The position numbers and the translations under genes were made by a program. The notes under the pieces were generated by a model. That model searched no databases and had not been told where the DNA came from. It was given only the letters and a program-made list of their open reading frames with translations. This document shows positions 33,093 through 43,895 of a stretch of 64,000 nucleotides of DNA, piece after piece (position 1 is the first letter of the stretch; each line of letters starts with the position of its first letter). This DNA comes from JANQOH01 sp965201155 (GTDB taxonomy: Bacteria; Pseudomonadota; Alphaproteobacteria; UBA7887): contig OZ241752.1 in NCBI GenBank assembly GCA_965201155.1, positions 1,860,001 through 1,924,000 of the forward strand, given 5' to 3'.

Positions 33093-35444
33093 TTACAGGG
33101 TGCGCCAGTCGGTGCCTTGTTCGGCGGCGTGCGCGGCTTGGTAGATTGTCATTTCAGCGTATTTGGGCGCTACCAGCATCATGCCGACGGGGAGGCCGTC
33201 GCTGAGGCCGCAGGGGATTGACATGGCGGGCAGGCCGGCGGCGTTGAACGGCGCGGTGTTGCCGACCATTTCAAAAGCGCGCTGGATGATGATAGACAAG
33301 GGGCTGTCCGCCGGAGGAATCGGCTGCGCTTTCATGGGAACGGTTGGCATGGCCAGCAAGTCCACGGTGTGGAGGGCGTCGAGATAGTCCTGTGCGGCGC
33401 GGCGCATGAGGTTTTGCGCCTTGCCGTAATAGCGTCCGCGATAGGCTTCGTGGAAATATTCGCCGAGGAACATGCAGACCTTGAGCGATGGCGACAGTTC
33501 ATCGGCGCGCTGCCGCCATGCGGCGACGCGGTCGCTCATTGACGGCAGGAACTGGCCGCGGTGATTTGTGCCGAAGCCGTTGCCGCGCATCATGAGTTCC
33601 TGCAGCCCTTCGACGGTGATGGCGGTCCACAGATCAAGTGCGAAACCGTGCGCGGGTATGGAGATTTCCTGCAGGTCGGCGCCGAGGCCGCGCAGGCGCT
33701 CCGCCATTTCGCGCACCTTGGCATCGACATCGGCCTCGCTTTCCGGGCGGTTGAAGCCTTCCTTCAGGAGTCCGATCTTCAGTCGGCTGCATCCGCGGTT
33801 CAGGGCCTGGGTATAGCGGTGCACCTCGGGCGCGTACTGGCGCGGGTCAAGGCCGTCCGCTCCGGCCAGCACTTCCAAAAACAGGGCGTTGTCGGCGACA
33901 TTGGCGGTTACGGGGCCGACATGGTCGATGGTGTGCTCGATGGGCATTATGCCGGTATAGGGCACGAGACCGTGGGTGGGTTTCATGCCGTAGACGCCGC
34001 AATTTGCGGCGGGGATGCGGATGGAGCCGCCCTGGTCGCCGGCGATGGCCATATCGGCCTCTCCCGCGGCAACCAGCGCCGCCGAGCCGCTGGAAGAACC
34101 GCCGGCCATATGGCCCTGCTTCCAGGGATTGTGCACCGGGCCAGCGGCGCAGGTGTGGGAGCCGCCGGACAGGCAGAAATTCTCGCAGTGGGCCTTGCCG
34201 ATGATAGTGCCGCCGGCTTCCAGGATGCGGGTGACGATGGTGGCGTCGATTTCCGGCGTATAACCCTCCATGATGGAGGAGCCGTTCATCATCGGCACGC
34301 CGGCAAGGCAGACATTGTCCTTGAGGACGATGGTGCGTCCGCGCAGCGGGCCGCCGGGCGCGCCTTTCACTTCAGTGCGGTAATACCAGGCGTTGAGCGG
34401 GTTGTCGGCGGGGGCGGGACGGTATCCCGGCGCGCGCGGGTAGAGCACCTGGGGGAGGTTGTCCGGCGCGGCGTCGATGCGGGCGTAGGCTTCGACATAG
34501 GGCGCCATGATCTCGCGGTAGTCGTCGAGTTCGGCGTCGGAGAGGCGCATGCCGAAGCGTTCGGCCATGGTGCGCATCCGGGAAAGATCAGGCGGCTGTA
34601 CGGTCATTCCTGTCCCCTGTAACGGCGCCGCCGACGCGGCAGGCGGCCGGTCAGGCCGGGTTGTCGGCCGGGCCGGCGCGGCGCCCGGCGGGAGGGATGG
34701 TCGGGCGGGCGGTTTGACCGGCGCGGCAGGCGGGACTGCCGTACCGGCGGCGGCGCCGAAGCCGAGATAGCGGGCGGGACCGCCGGCAGGCGCTTCCACA
34801 ATGCGGCCGCGCTCCAGCACCAGAACGCGGTCGGTGAGCGTGGTGACGAAGTCGAGATTCTGCTCCACCAGCAAGATGGACAGGGAGCGGGCCTCGCGAA
34901 GTTCGGTGAGCATGCGCGCGATATCGTCGACGATGGAGGGCTGGATGCCTTCGGTGGGTTCGTCGAGGAGCAGTAATTCGGGGTCGTTCATGAGACACCG
35001 CGCGAGGGCGAGAAGCTGTTGTTCGCCGCCGGAAAGGGTGTTTCCGGGCCTGTCAAGCAGGGGTTCGAGCGCGGGGAATCCGGTGATCAGCGCTGTCATT
35101 CCCGCGTCTTCGCCGTCGTCCTCCCGCCACGCAAAGCGCATGTTTTCACGCACCGAAAGGCCGGGGAAGATGCCGCGGCCCTGGGGCACATAGCCTATGC
35201 CCTGGCGCGCGCGGCGATGCGGCGGCCAACGGGTGATGGCGGCGCCGAAATAGCGCACCGAGCCGGCGCTGGAAGGCAGAAAGCCCATGAGGGTTTTCAG
35301 CAGGGTCGACTTTCCCATGCCGTTATGGCCGAGAATGCCGACGATTTCGCCTTCGCCGACATCAAAGCCGATGTCGTGCAGAACCGGGATGCGGCCATAG
35401 CCCCCGGACAGTCCTTCCACACCAAGGCAGCGCTCGCTAGCCAT
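33093..35444 (-). CDS. LivF/UrtE-type ABC ATPase fused to an amidase
   Basis: This is one uninterrupted 783-residue frame. Residues 1-235 are a branched-chain/urea-type ATPase: Walker A GHNGMGKST, signature LSGGEQQLLALAR, Walker B LLLLDEPTEG, H-loop VEQN. A Pro/Ala-rich linker (about 235-279) joins it to an amidase-signature enzyme with triad Lys (VLKDN), Ser (GGSIRIP) and Ser (GGSSSGSAA). A SD-like GGGGACAGGA precedes an internal ATG at 34607 (MTVQPPDLSR), so free amidase might also be made. As the last gene of the transporter operon it suggests import of an amide coupled to its hydrolysis. A sequencing error at the linker is possible but the frame is clean. Confidence 0.8.
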   Translation of the reverse strand: MASERCLGVEGLSGGYGRIPVLHDIGFDVGEGEIVGILGHNGMGKSTLLKTLMGFLPSSAGSVRYFGAAITRWPPHRRARQGIGYVPQGRGIFPGLSVRENMRFAWREDDGEDAGMTALITGFPALEPLLDRPGNTLSGGEQQLLALARCLMNDPELLLLDEPTEGIQPSIVDDIARMLTELREARSLSILLVEQNLDFVTTLTDRVLVLERGRIVEAPAGGPARYLGFGAAAGTAVPPAAPVKPPARPSLPPGAAPARPTTRPDRPPAASAAPLQGTGMTVQPPDLSRMRTMAERFGMRLSDAELDDYREIMAPYVEAYARIDAAPDNLPQVLYPRAPGYRPAPADNPLNAWYYRTEVKGAPGGPLRGRTIVLKDNVCLAGVPMMNGSSIMEGYTPEIDATIVTRILEAGGTIIGKAHCENFCLSGGSHTCAAGPVHNPWKQGHMAGGSSSGSAALVAAGEADMAIAGDQGGSIRIPAANCGVYGMKPTHGLVPYTGIMPIEHTIDHVGPVTANVADNALFLEVLAGADGLDPRQYAPEVHRYTQALNRGCSRLKIGLLKEGFNRPESEADVDAKVREMAERLRGLGADLQEISIPAHGFALDLWTAITVEGLQELMMRGNGFGTNHRGQFLPSMSDRVAAWRQRADELSPSLKVCMFLGEYFHEAYRGRYYGKAQNLMRRAAQDYLDALHTVDLLAMPTVPMKAQPIPPADSPLSIIIQRAFEMVGNTAPFNAAGLPAMSIPCGLSDGLPVGMMLVAPKYAEMTIYQAAHAAEQGTDWRTL

Positions 35445-36210
35445 GGCGGCTGCCGTTCGCGTGCCCGGGGGTGCGCGGTTGCGGGTTCGAGGCGGGTGCG
35501 CCGTTTCCGAGATAGATATTGCGCACGGTGGGGTCGACCATCACACTGTCGACATGGTCCTCCATCAGCACCGCGCCGCGGTGAAACACGGTCACCTGCG
35601 AGGCAAGAGAGCGGATGAACTGCATGTCGTGTTCGACGATGACGATGGCGGCGTTGCTGTTCATGTCGCGGATCAGCGCGGTGATGCGTTCGACGCCCTG
35701 CGCGGACATTCCGGCGGCGGGTTCGTCGAGCAGGATGAGCCATGGGTCGCCGGCGGCGACCATGCCGAGTTCCACCTGCTGCCGCTGGCCGTGGGCGAGC
35801 TGCGCAAGCGGTTCGGCGGCGATGGCGTCGAGGCCGAGGCGGGCGATGGTTTCCTCGGTCTTGCGGCCGGCCTGCACGCGGTCGAGGCGGCGGCGGGCCG
35901 ACAGCCATATATTTTCGCGGGCGGTGAGGCCGTCCATCACGCTGGGCACCTGGGTCTTGATGCCGACGCCGCGGGAGGCGATTTCGTGCGCCGGCAAGCC
36001 GGTGACCTCTTCCCCGGCGAGAAACACCTGGCCTTCCGTGGGGCGCAGCAGGCCGGTGAGGCATTTGAAGAACGTGCTTTTGCCGGCGCCGTTGGGGCCG
36101 ATGAGGCAACGCAGTTCCCCCGGTTGCAGGGAGAAATCAACATTGTCGACCGCGGTTACGCCGCCGAACCGCATGGTGAGGCCCAGCGTATCGAGCACGG
36201 GTTCAGCCAC
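35437..36210 (-). CDS. UrtD/LivG-type ABC transporter ATPase
   Basis: This is 257 residues from GTG 36210, seven bases after GGAGG; the frame extends to 36312 but overlaps the permease. It has Walker A (GPNGAGKST), KTQVPSVMDGLTARENIWLSA, LAHGQRQQVELGMVAAGDPWLILLDEP (signature-like LAHGQRQ plus Walker B) and VEHDMQFI. The HGQ-type signature is normal for UrtD. Both ends overlap neighbouring genes, marking a tightly coupled operon. Confidence 0.88.
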   Translation of the reverse strand: MAEPVLDTLGLTMRFGGVTAVDNVDFSLQPGELRCLIGPNGAGKSTFFKCLTGLLRPTEGQVFLAGEEVTGLPAHEIASRGVGIKTQVPSVMDGLTARENIWLSARRRLDRVQAGRKTEETIARLGLDAIAAEPLAQLAHGQRQQVELGMVAAGDPWLILLDEPAAGMSAQGVERITALIRDMNSNAAIVIVEHDMQFIRSLASQVTVFHRGAVLMEDHVDSVMVDPTVRNIYLGNGAPASNPQPRTPGHANGSRHG

Positions 36211-37219
36211 GCGCACGCCTCCGCCGCCTTGTTTGCGGGCGCGCCGACCGGCGCACAGGCGGGGCGAGCGAGGCGACCGCCGGCACGATTCCGCGCGGCA
36301 GGAACAGGACAAACAGAATCAGGATGGTGCCGGTGATCAGGAGATTGTCGATCACGGTCTGCTGGCCGAGTTGAAATTTGAGATAGCCAAGGCCCGCGGC
36401 GCCGAGGATGGGGCCGAGCCGGGTTCCCATGCCGCCGACAATGCACCAGATGACGATTTCGGCGGTTTGGGAAAGGCTGAACAATTGCGGTGTCACGATT
36501 TCCGCCCAACTGGCGAACAGGGCGCCGGCAAGGCCCGCAATTGCGGCGGAAATTGCGAACAGGACAGTCTTGCGGGCGCGTACATCGTAACCGAGGAGCG
36601 CCATGCGGGTTTCGTTCTCGCGAATGCCGACGGCGATACGCCCGAAGCCCGACCGGAGCAGCCATGACACCAGAACATAGACCGCGACCAGGGCGACAAA
36701 GCAGACATAGTAGAGGGCGTCGCCCCAGATCCAGGCTTCGGGATTGCCGGGTATGTTGAGGGTCTGAAAGCCGGGGATGCCGTTGAAGCCGCCGAGGCGG
36801 GCCTTGCCGATGGTGTATTCGGGCCCCGCGGTGGAGGTCATGAACCGGTGCAGGATGAGGGTGACAACGAGGGTCGCGATGCCGAAATAGACATCGCCGA
36901 GGCGGCCATAGAACATGAGGCCCCCGAGCAGCGCGGCGAAGGCGGCTGCAAGCGCCACTGCGAGGATCAGCGGCAGGGTGCTTTCACCGATATTGAGGGC
37001 GGCGATAGCGTAGGCATAGGCGCCGATGCCGAAAAACGCGGCCTGTCCGAAGCAGATGATGCCGCCATAGCCCCAGGCGAGGCCGAGACTGAGCGCGAGC
37101 ATGCCGTAGATGACGAGGACGGTGAGCGTGTAAGTGCCGACCAGCAGCGGCAGGATGACCATGAGGGGCGCGGCGACGGCGAGGGTCAGCGCCGCCTCGC
37201 GGAGCATGGCGGCAGGCAT
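36203..37219 (-). CDS. UrtC/LivM-type ABC transporter permease
   Basis: This 338-residue inner-membrane permease has about ten hydrophobic segments. Landmarks are YGMLALSLGLAWGYGGIICFGQAAFFGIGAYAYA, AVGIRENETRMALLGYDVRARK (cytoplasmic loop that contacts the ATPase), and IVGGMGTRLGPILGA. The ATG overlaps the stop of the upstream permease (TAATG). The C-terminal Arg-rich tail (RRSARPQTRRRRRARG) is unusual but cytoplasmic. Confidence 0.88.
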   Translation of the reverse strand: MPAAMLREAALTLAVAAPLMVILPLLVGTYTLTVLVIYGMLALSLGLAWGYGGIICFGQAAFFGIGAYAYAIAALNIGESTLPLILAVALAAAFAALLGGLMFYGRLGDVYFGIATLVVTLILHRFMTSTAGPEYTIGKARLGGFNGIPGFQTLNIPGNPEAWIWGDALYYVCFVALVAVYVLVSWLLRSGFGRIAVGIRENETRMALLGYDVRARKTVLFAISAAIAGLAGALFASWAEIVTPQLFSLSQTAEIVIWCIVGGMGTRLGPILGAAGLGYLKFQLGQQTVIDNLLITGTILILFVLFLPRGIVPAVASLAPPVRRSARPQTRRRRRARG

Positions 37220-38085
37220 TACATGCGCCCCCGGAAGAACCGGCCGGTGATGCCCTCCGGCAGCAGGCGGAGCAGGATCAAGGCTGTGACGAGGAGCGTG
37301 ACTTCCCCGATTACAGGGGATATGGCGAAGGTGAAGAACTGGTGCACGAGGCCGAACAGGCCGGAACTGCCCACCAGTCCGGCGATGAGGGCAGGGCCGC
37401 CGGCAATGACGACAATGAACGCCTTGGCAATGTAGGCGGCGCCGCTGGCGGGAACCAGGCCCACGAGCGGCGCCAGCACGGCGCCGGCAAGGCCGGACAA
37501 GGCCGAACCCGCGAAGAAGGTAGCCATGTAGACGCGGCCGGTATTGTAGCCGAGCGCCGAGGCCATGTCAGGGCGCTGCATGGCGCCGCGCGCGACCAGC
37601 CCGGGACGGGTGAATTTCAACACCGCATACATCGCCGCCAGAAGGATGAGGGCAACGACAATGATGAAGAAGTTGTAGCCGTTGATCTGGTAATTGCCGA
37701 CGGAAAAGCCGGGAATAGGTGTGGAAATGCCGGTTGTGGTATTGCCGAATACGGTGGAGACCAAGCCGATGAGGAACAGGCTCAACCCCCAGGTCGCCAG
37801 CATGGTTTCAACCAGCCTCCCGTAGAGATGGCGGATGACGAGGCGTTCCACCGCCAGTCCTACCAGCCCGACGAAGAGCGGGGCGACGATGAGCATGGCC
37901 GCGAACACATTTACGCCCTGGCCGACGGCGGTGATGGTTGCGTAGCCCCCCAGCATCATGAACTCGCCATGGGCGAGATTGATCACGCGCATCATTCCGA
38001 ACACCACGGCGAGGCCGGCGCTGATGAGCGCCAGCGACGCGATGGCATAGGCGACCTCGACCAGAATGAGGACTGCAAGGTCCAT
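37219..38085 (-). CDS. UrtB/LivH-type ABC transporter permease
   Basis: This 288-residue inner-membrane permease has GLAVVFGMMRVINLAHGEFMMLGGYA near residue 25, the hallmark of LivH/UrtB proteins, and about eight hydrophobic helices. ALGYNTGRVYMATFFAGSALSGLAGAVLAPLVG is the ATPase-contact loop and following helix. It pairs with the downstream UrtC-type permease. It follows the binding-protein gene by 52 bases. Confidence 0.88.
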   Translation of the reverse strand: MDLAVLILVEVAYAIASLALISAGLAVVFGMMRVINLAHGEFMMLGGYATITAVGQGVNVFAAMLIVAPLFVGLVGLAVERLVIRHLYGRLVETMLATWGLSLFLIGLVSTVFGNTTTGISTPIPGFSVGNYQINGYNFFIIVVALILLAAMYAVLKFTRPGLVARGAMQRPDMASALGYNTGRVYMATFFAGSALSGLAGAVLAPLVGLVPASGAAYIAKAFIVVIAGGPALIAGLVGSSGLFGLVHQFFTFAISPVIGEVTLLVTALILLRLLPEGITGRFFRGRM

Positions 38086-38137
38086 AGGCGCGCAGAACAG
38101 GCGGCGTCGGATCGCGACGGGTTTCAGGCTCCGGTAT

Positions 38138-39358
38138 TCAGATTTCGATTTCGTACTGGGTGTTGTCGTCCGGGTTGGCGTTGAGATCGCACACGGCCTG
38201 GGTGTCGATGGGCGGGCGCTGCTTCAGCGTTTCCACGACGGTCATGCTCTGGTTCTCGAAGATCATGAGATGGACGTCGAGTGTGGCGTGGTGGGTTTGC
38301 GGGTCGACGGTGACGGTGCCGCCGGGGCCGTTTATCGAGAGGCCGGTCTCGAGAACGGCGGTGACAGCCTCGCGGTCGGCGGTGCCGGCGCGGCGCACCG
38401 CTTCCGCCCACATCTTCACGCCTTGATAGTTGGATACGGCGAGTTCATTGACGGTCCCGGTGTCACCATAAGCGGCCGCCCAGCGGTCCTTGAACGCGCG
38501 GTTTTCCGGCGTGTCGAGTTCATGGCTGTAATTGTAGGCGACCATGATGCCGTTGCCTTCGGCGGCCGTGAGAACCTTGTGCTCATTGCCGACGCCGAGG
38601 GTTGTGGAGGCGAGCGGGATGCGGTCCTTCATGCCGGCGGCGGCCCATTGGCGGAAGAAGGAGAGATGGGCGCCGCCCACCAATGAGGCGACCACGAGAT
38701 CCGGGGCCTGCGACTGGATGCGGGCGATGGTGGAGCCGAAATCGGCGACATCGAGCGGGAAGAAGTCCACGGCGACCGCCTCGCCGCCATTGTCAGCGAT
38801 GTATTTCTGAACCCAGCGCGCGGTGATCTGGCCGTAATTGTAGTCGGCCGCGAGGACATGGACACGCTTGCCGGAGCGTGCCATGGCGAAGGGGATGAGC
38901 GCCTCGACCTGCTGCGCCGGGGTTACGCCGTTGATGAAGATGTTGCGGTCGCAAACGCCGCCTTCATAGAGCACGTTATAGAAATAGAGGGTGCGCGACC
39001 GGCGCAGGGTCTGGCGAATTGCCTCGCGCGAGGCGGAAAGTATGCCGCCATGGACGACATCGACACGGTCGCGGCGCACGAGCTGCTGGGCATATTGGGT
39101 GTAGAGGGCCATGTCGGACTGGGTATCGTAGCCGACGACCTCCACTTCCCTGCCGTTCAGTCCGCCGCTTTCGTTGATTTCCGCGACGGCGAGGCGCATG
39201 GCCATGTCCATCGGCCTGCCATAGGCGTCGAAGATGCCGGACGTATCGAGGACAGAGCCGAGCTTGATCGGATCGGCGGCGCGGGCTGCCGCCGGCAGCA
39301 GGGCGGCGCCGGCAAGGGCGCCGGCAGAGGCGACAAATTCACGTCTGGTCAGAGTCAT
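38138..39358 (-). CDS. UrtA/FmdD-like periplasmic binding protein
   Basis: This 406-residue branched-chain/urea/amide-type binding protein has a Tat motif (LTRREFVAS) and cleavage near AARAADP. The mature part has IKLGSVLDTSGIFDAYGRPMDMAMRLAVAEIN, LNGREVEVVGYDTQSD, and YEGGVCDRNIF. It resembles UrtA and short-chain amide (FmdD/AmiC-type) receptors. ATG 39358 is chosen for its seven-base spacing from AGGGAG; 39364 is the alternative. The start lies inside the end of the flotillin gene. The amidase fused to this operon's ATPase favours an amide substrate. Confidence 0.85.
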   Translation of the reverse strand: MTLTRREFVASAGALAGAALLPAAARAADPIKLGSVLDTSGIFDAYGRPMDMAMRLAVAEINESGGLNGREVEVVGYDTQSDMALYTQYAQQLVRRDRVDVVHGGILSASREAIRQTLRRSRTLYFYNVLYEGGVCDRNIFINGVTPAQQVEALIPFAMARSGKRVHVLAADYNYGQITARWVQKYIADNGGEAVAVDFFPLDVADFGSTIARIQSQAPDLVVASLVGGAHLSFFRQWAAAGMKDRIPLASTTLGVGNEHKVLTAAEGNGIMVAYNYSHELDTPENRAFKDRWAAAYGDTGTVNELAVSNYQGVKMWAEAVRRAGTADREAVTAVLETGLSINGPGGTVTVDPQTHHATLDVHLMIFENQSMTVVETLKQRPPIDTQAVCDLNANPDDNTQYEIEI

Positions 39359-40925
39359 CGTCATTCTCCCTTGGTTGCCGTTGGCTGGAATTGCGCTGGA
39401 TGCGGCCGGCATGGTCGGCGGTGCGTGCGGCCAATGCGGCGTCGAAGTCGAGACCGATTTCGGCGCCGAGCTGCTTCATGGCCGGCAGGCGCACGGCCAT
39501 GCCGAGAATCTGGTCCATGGCGCTGTCGAGAGGGCCGCCTCCGGCGCCGGACGCGCCGGGGGCGCCGCCAAGGTGATTGATGCGGATGGAATCGATCTTT
39601 TCTACCGGTTTCATCATCTGGCCGAGGATGTCAGGCAGGCGGTCGAGGCGGCGTTCCTCGATGCGCAGGGCGATGACGGCGTCGCTGAGGCCGTTTTCAG
39701 CTGCGATTTGCGCGGCGCGGCCATGGGCTTCGGCCTCCATCCGGTTGCGCGCGGCTGCGGCTGCGGTTTCAACCGCGCGAGCGTCGGCGCGGGCGCGGGA
39801 GTCTTCCACCGCCGCCGTCTTCTCGGCCTCCATCAGCGCCAGCGTCCTGTCGCGTTCGGCAGCCGCCACTTCCTGCTGGGTACGTGCGGATTCAGCGGCG
39901 AGCACGGGCCTGGCGCTTGCGGCTTCCTCGGCTGCCTTGGCCTCCGCCTCTTCGGCGCGGCGTGCGGCGAGGCGCATGGCATGGTCGATCCTAGTCTCCT
40001 CCAGCGCCAGGGCGGCGATCATCTCGCGGTCGCGCAACTCCTGATCGTTGGCGATACGGGCAGCAGCGACGTCGCGCTCACGCGTCAACGACGCGGTTTC
40101 GGACAGTAGCGACGCTTGCGCCCGGGTTTCGGCCGAGGCGGCGTCCGCCTGTGCTTCGAGGCGGGCGATATGTTCGCGCTGGGCAATTTCAGCCTCGCGC
40201 TCGGCGCGCTCTATGTCGAGACGCCGGCGCGCTTCCTCAAGTCGGTGTTCGCGCACGGAAATTTCTGCCTCTGTCTCGATGCGCACACGCTGCTTGCGGT
40301 TTTCCGCGACGAGGGCGGCGAGGCGGCGCAGCCCTTCGGAAGTGAAGGCGTTGTTGTCGTCGAGATCGTGAAAGCTGCCCTGATCGACGCGTACCAGTGC
40401 AGCCGAAATCAGCGTGAGGCCGAGTTTTTCGACGTGGGCGCCAACGGCGGCTGCCACTTCGCGCGTGTAGCTGGCGCGCTCGCCATGCAATTCCTGAAGA
40501 GTGCGCGCGGCGGCCGCATCCTGCATGGCATTGGCAAGCTGACCCTGGATGAGCGCTTCCACAGCCTCCGCGCCACGCGCGATATTGCGCCCGAATGTCT
40601 GGGCTGCGGTGGTGACCCCGGCGGCGGTGGGGGCGACGCGCAGTTCGAACTCCATTTCGATCTCGGCGCGCAGCCGGTCGCCGGTCAGCAGCGCGTTGGC
40701 ACCATGGCGATTCATGGTCAGCGCCATGGCGTGCATGGAGATCTTCTGGATGTGATGGACGATGGGCAGGGCGAAACAGCCGCCGTCGATCACGACTTTT
40801 CGTCCGCCGAGTCCGGTGCGCACCAGCGCTGTATCGCGGTTCGCCTTGGCGTAGAACCGGTGAAAGAACCAGATCGTCAGCAGCAGGGCTGCCGCCAGTA
40901 TGACGGCTGCGAAAAACCAGGCCAT
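39339..40925 (-). CDS. Flotillin-like SPFH/band-7 protein
   Basis: This encodes 528 residues. An N-terminal membrane anchor (FFAAVILAAALLLTIWFF) is followed by the SPFH domain with TALVRTGLGGRKVVIDGGCFALPIVHHIQKIS. A very long Ala/Glu/Arg coiled coil (about 230-440) and a C-terminal segment with GLDFDAALAARTADH complete it. This matches YqiK/flotillin proteins that scaffold membrane microdomains. ATG 40925 follows AGGAGG. Its last 20 bases overlap the binding-protein start, so it may be first in the amide-transporter operon, an uncommon association. Confidence 0.85.
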   Translation of the reverse strand: MAWFFAAVILAAALLLTIWFFHRFYAKANRDTALVRTGLGGRKVVIDGGCFALPIVHHIQKISMHAMALTMNRHGANALLTGDRLRAEIEMEFELRVAPTAAGVTTAAQTFGRNIARGAEAVEALIQGQLANAMQDAAAARTLQELHGERASYTREVAAAVGAHVEKLGLTLISAALVRVDQGSFHDLDDNNAFTSEGLRRLAALVAENRKQRVRIETEAEISVREHRLEEARRRLDIERAEREAEIAQREHIARLEAQADAASAETRAQASLLSETASLTRERDVAAARIANDQELRDREMIAALALEETRIDHAMRLAARRAEEAEAKAAEEAASARPVLAAESARTQQEVAAAERDRTLALMEAEKTAAVEDSRARADARAVETAAAAARNRMEAEAHGRAAQIAAENGLSDAVIALRIEERRLDRLPDILGQMMKPVEKIDSIRINHLGGAPGASGAGGGPLDSAMDQILGMAVRLPAMKQLGAEIGLDFDAALAARTADHAGRIQRNSSQRQPRENDDDSDQT

Positions 40926-40954
40926 GCGATCCTCCTGCGCAGGCTCAGGAAGGC

Positions 40955-40984
40955 ATGGTAAGGCCGAATTATTTTCTTTTTCAA
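40955..40984 (-). promoter_or_regulatory. Candidate promoter of the flotillin/transporter operon
   Basis: In the gap between atpC and flotillin, the minus strand has TTGAAA (40979-40984), 18 bases and TACCAT (40955-40960) in the only AT-rich stretch, with AGGAGG and ATG 40925 downstream. A hairpin CCGCAG/CTGCGG (40997-41017) upstream could end the atp transcript. Confidence 0.4.
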
Positions 40985-41116
40985 GTAAATTTTGTGCCGC
41001 AGATGCGAAAACTGCGGGATGGGGTGGTGCACGGCGGTTTCCGCGCATCCGGCCTCAATTCATTCGCGCGTCCTGTGCAATGGCGCGCCGGCCGCAATCA
41101 TGGCCTGCGGCACGCG

Positions 41117-41542
41117 TCAAGCCGGGATGGCGTCGAGGGCTTCGATGAGGGCGGCGGCCGTGGTACGGGCGGCCTGGGCTGCGGCGGTTTCCGACTCATC
41201 TCGTGCGTCGGAGAGGGCGTGATCGGCGGCCGCAAGGCGGGCTTCGGCGTCGGCGCGGGCGATGCCGGACAGCGGGAAGGCTTCCTCGGCCAGGACGGTG
41301 CAGCGGTCGGGCATGACTTCGGCGAAGCCGCCGGCGACGAACAGGCGTTCGATGACGGCGCCGCCTTCATGAATTTCGACAGCGCCGGCGCGCACCTGCG
41401 ACAGGAACGGCGCGTGACCGGGCAGGGCGCCGAAATCGCCTTCCTCGCCGGGCACCACCACCATTTCCACCGGGCGCGAGACCAGCAGCCTCTCTGGCGA
41501 GACCAGTTCGAACGACAAGGTGTCGGATGCGGGGTCTGCCAT
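41117..41542 (-). CDS. atpC: ATP synthase epsilon subunit
   Basis: This 141-residue F1 subunit forms part of the central stalk and can inhibit ATP hydrolysis. The N-terminal beta sandwich has LSFELVSPERLLVSRPVEMVVVPGEEGDFGALPGHAPF, the epsilon signature. The helical C-terminus is Ala-rich. It is last in the atpHAGDC operon, five bases after atpD. Confidence 0.96.
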   Translation of the reverse strand: MADPASDTLSFELVSPERLLVSRPVEMVVVPGEEGDFGALPGHAPFLSQVRAGAVEIHEGGAVIERLFVAGGFAEVMPDRCTVLAEEAFPLSGIARADAEARLAAADHALSDARDESETAAAQAARTTAAALIEALDAIPA

Positions 41543-41547
41543 GATCG

Positions 41548-42969
<1,422 letters not shown>

Positions 42970-42995
42970 GACGTGGCTCCTGGTGCGGGGCGGCG

Positions 42996-43889
42996 CTATA
43001 TCGCCTCGGCCCCGGAAACGATTTCGATCAATTCCTTGGTAATCGCTGCCTGGCGCGACCGGTTGTAGGTCAGGGTGAGCCTGCCGATCATATCGCCCGC
43101 ATTGCGCGTGGCGTTGTCCATGGCCATCATCCGCGCGCCCTGCTCGCTGGCAGCATTTTCCAGCAGCGCGCGGAAAATCTGCACTGCCATGTTGCGGGGC
43201 AGCAAATCGACGAGGATGGTTTCCTCGTCGGGTTCGAATTCGTGCACGGCGCCGCCCATGCCGCCGCCGTCCCCCTGCGTTTCGTCGAGCGGCAAGGGGA
43301 TGAGTTGCTGCGGTGTGACCGTCTGGCTCACCGCCGACTTGAAGTGGTTGTAGAAAAGGGTGCAGATATCGAATTCGCCGGCCTCGAACCGCCGGGTCAG
43401 GTTCTCCGCCAGTTCCGCCGCTTCGGCAAAGGCGACTCCGCGTGCGCCTACATTCTCTATCGTTTCAACGATGCGGTGGCCGTGGGTGCGGCGCAACTGG
43501 TCGCGGCCCTTGCGTCCGACGATCAGCAGCCTGACGGTGCAGCCCTGTTCTTCCAGCTCCCCGATGCGGGTGCGTACGGCGCGCACGATGGCGCTGTTGA
43601 AGGCGCCGCACAGGCCGCGGTCCGATGTGGCGGCGACGATCAGGTGGGTCGCCGGGGCATCGCTGCGGCGGGTGCCGCGCAGCATTGGCGGCGCGCTGTC
43701 ATTGCCGGCCACCGAAAGGGCGAGCGAGTTCACCATGCGCGCCATGCGGTCTGCATAGGGGCGCGCGGCTTCCGCCGCATCCTGGGCCCGCCGCAGCTTC
43801 GATGCCGCGACCATCTTCATCGCGCTGGTGATCTTCTGCGTCGCCTTGACGCTGTTGATCCGGTTGCGAAGTTCCTTGAGGGTAGCCAT
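42996..43889 (-). CDS. atpG: ATP synthase gamma subunit
   Basis: This 297-residue rotor subunit has MATLKELRNRINSVKATQKITSAMKMVAASKLR at the N-terminus, DRGLCGAFNSAIVR near 95, and the C-terminal helix SEQGARMMAMDNATRNAGDMI with LTYNRSRQAAITKELIEIVSGAEAI, both gamma signatures. Confidence 0.98.
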   Translation of the reverse strand: MATLKELRNRINSVKATQKITSAMKMVAASKLRRAQDAAEAARPYADRMARMVNSLALSVAGNDSAPPMLRGTRRSDAPATHLIVAATSDRGLCGAFNSAIVRAVRTRIGELEEQGCTVRLLIVGRKGRDQLRRTHGHRIVETIENVGARGVAFAEAAELAENLTRRFEAGEFDICTLFYNHFKSAVSQTVTPQQLIPLPLDETQGDGGGMGGAVHEFEPDEETILVDLLPRNMAVQIFRALLENAASEQGARMMAMDNATRNAGDMIGRLTLTYNRSRQAAITKELIEIVSGAEAI

Positions 43890-43895
43890 GGGGTT

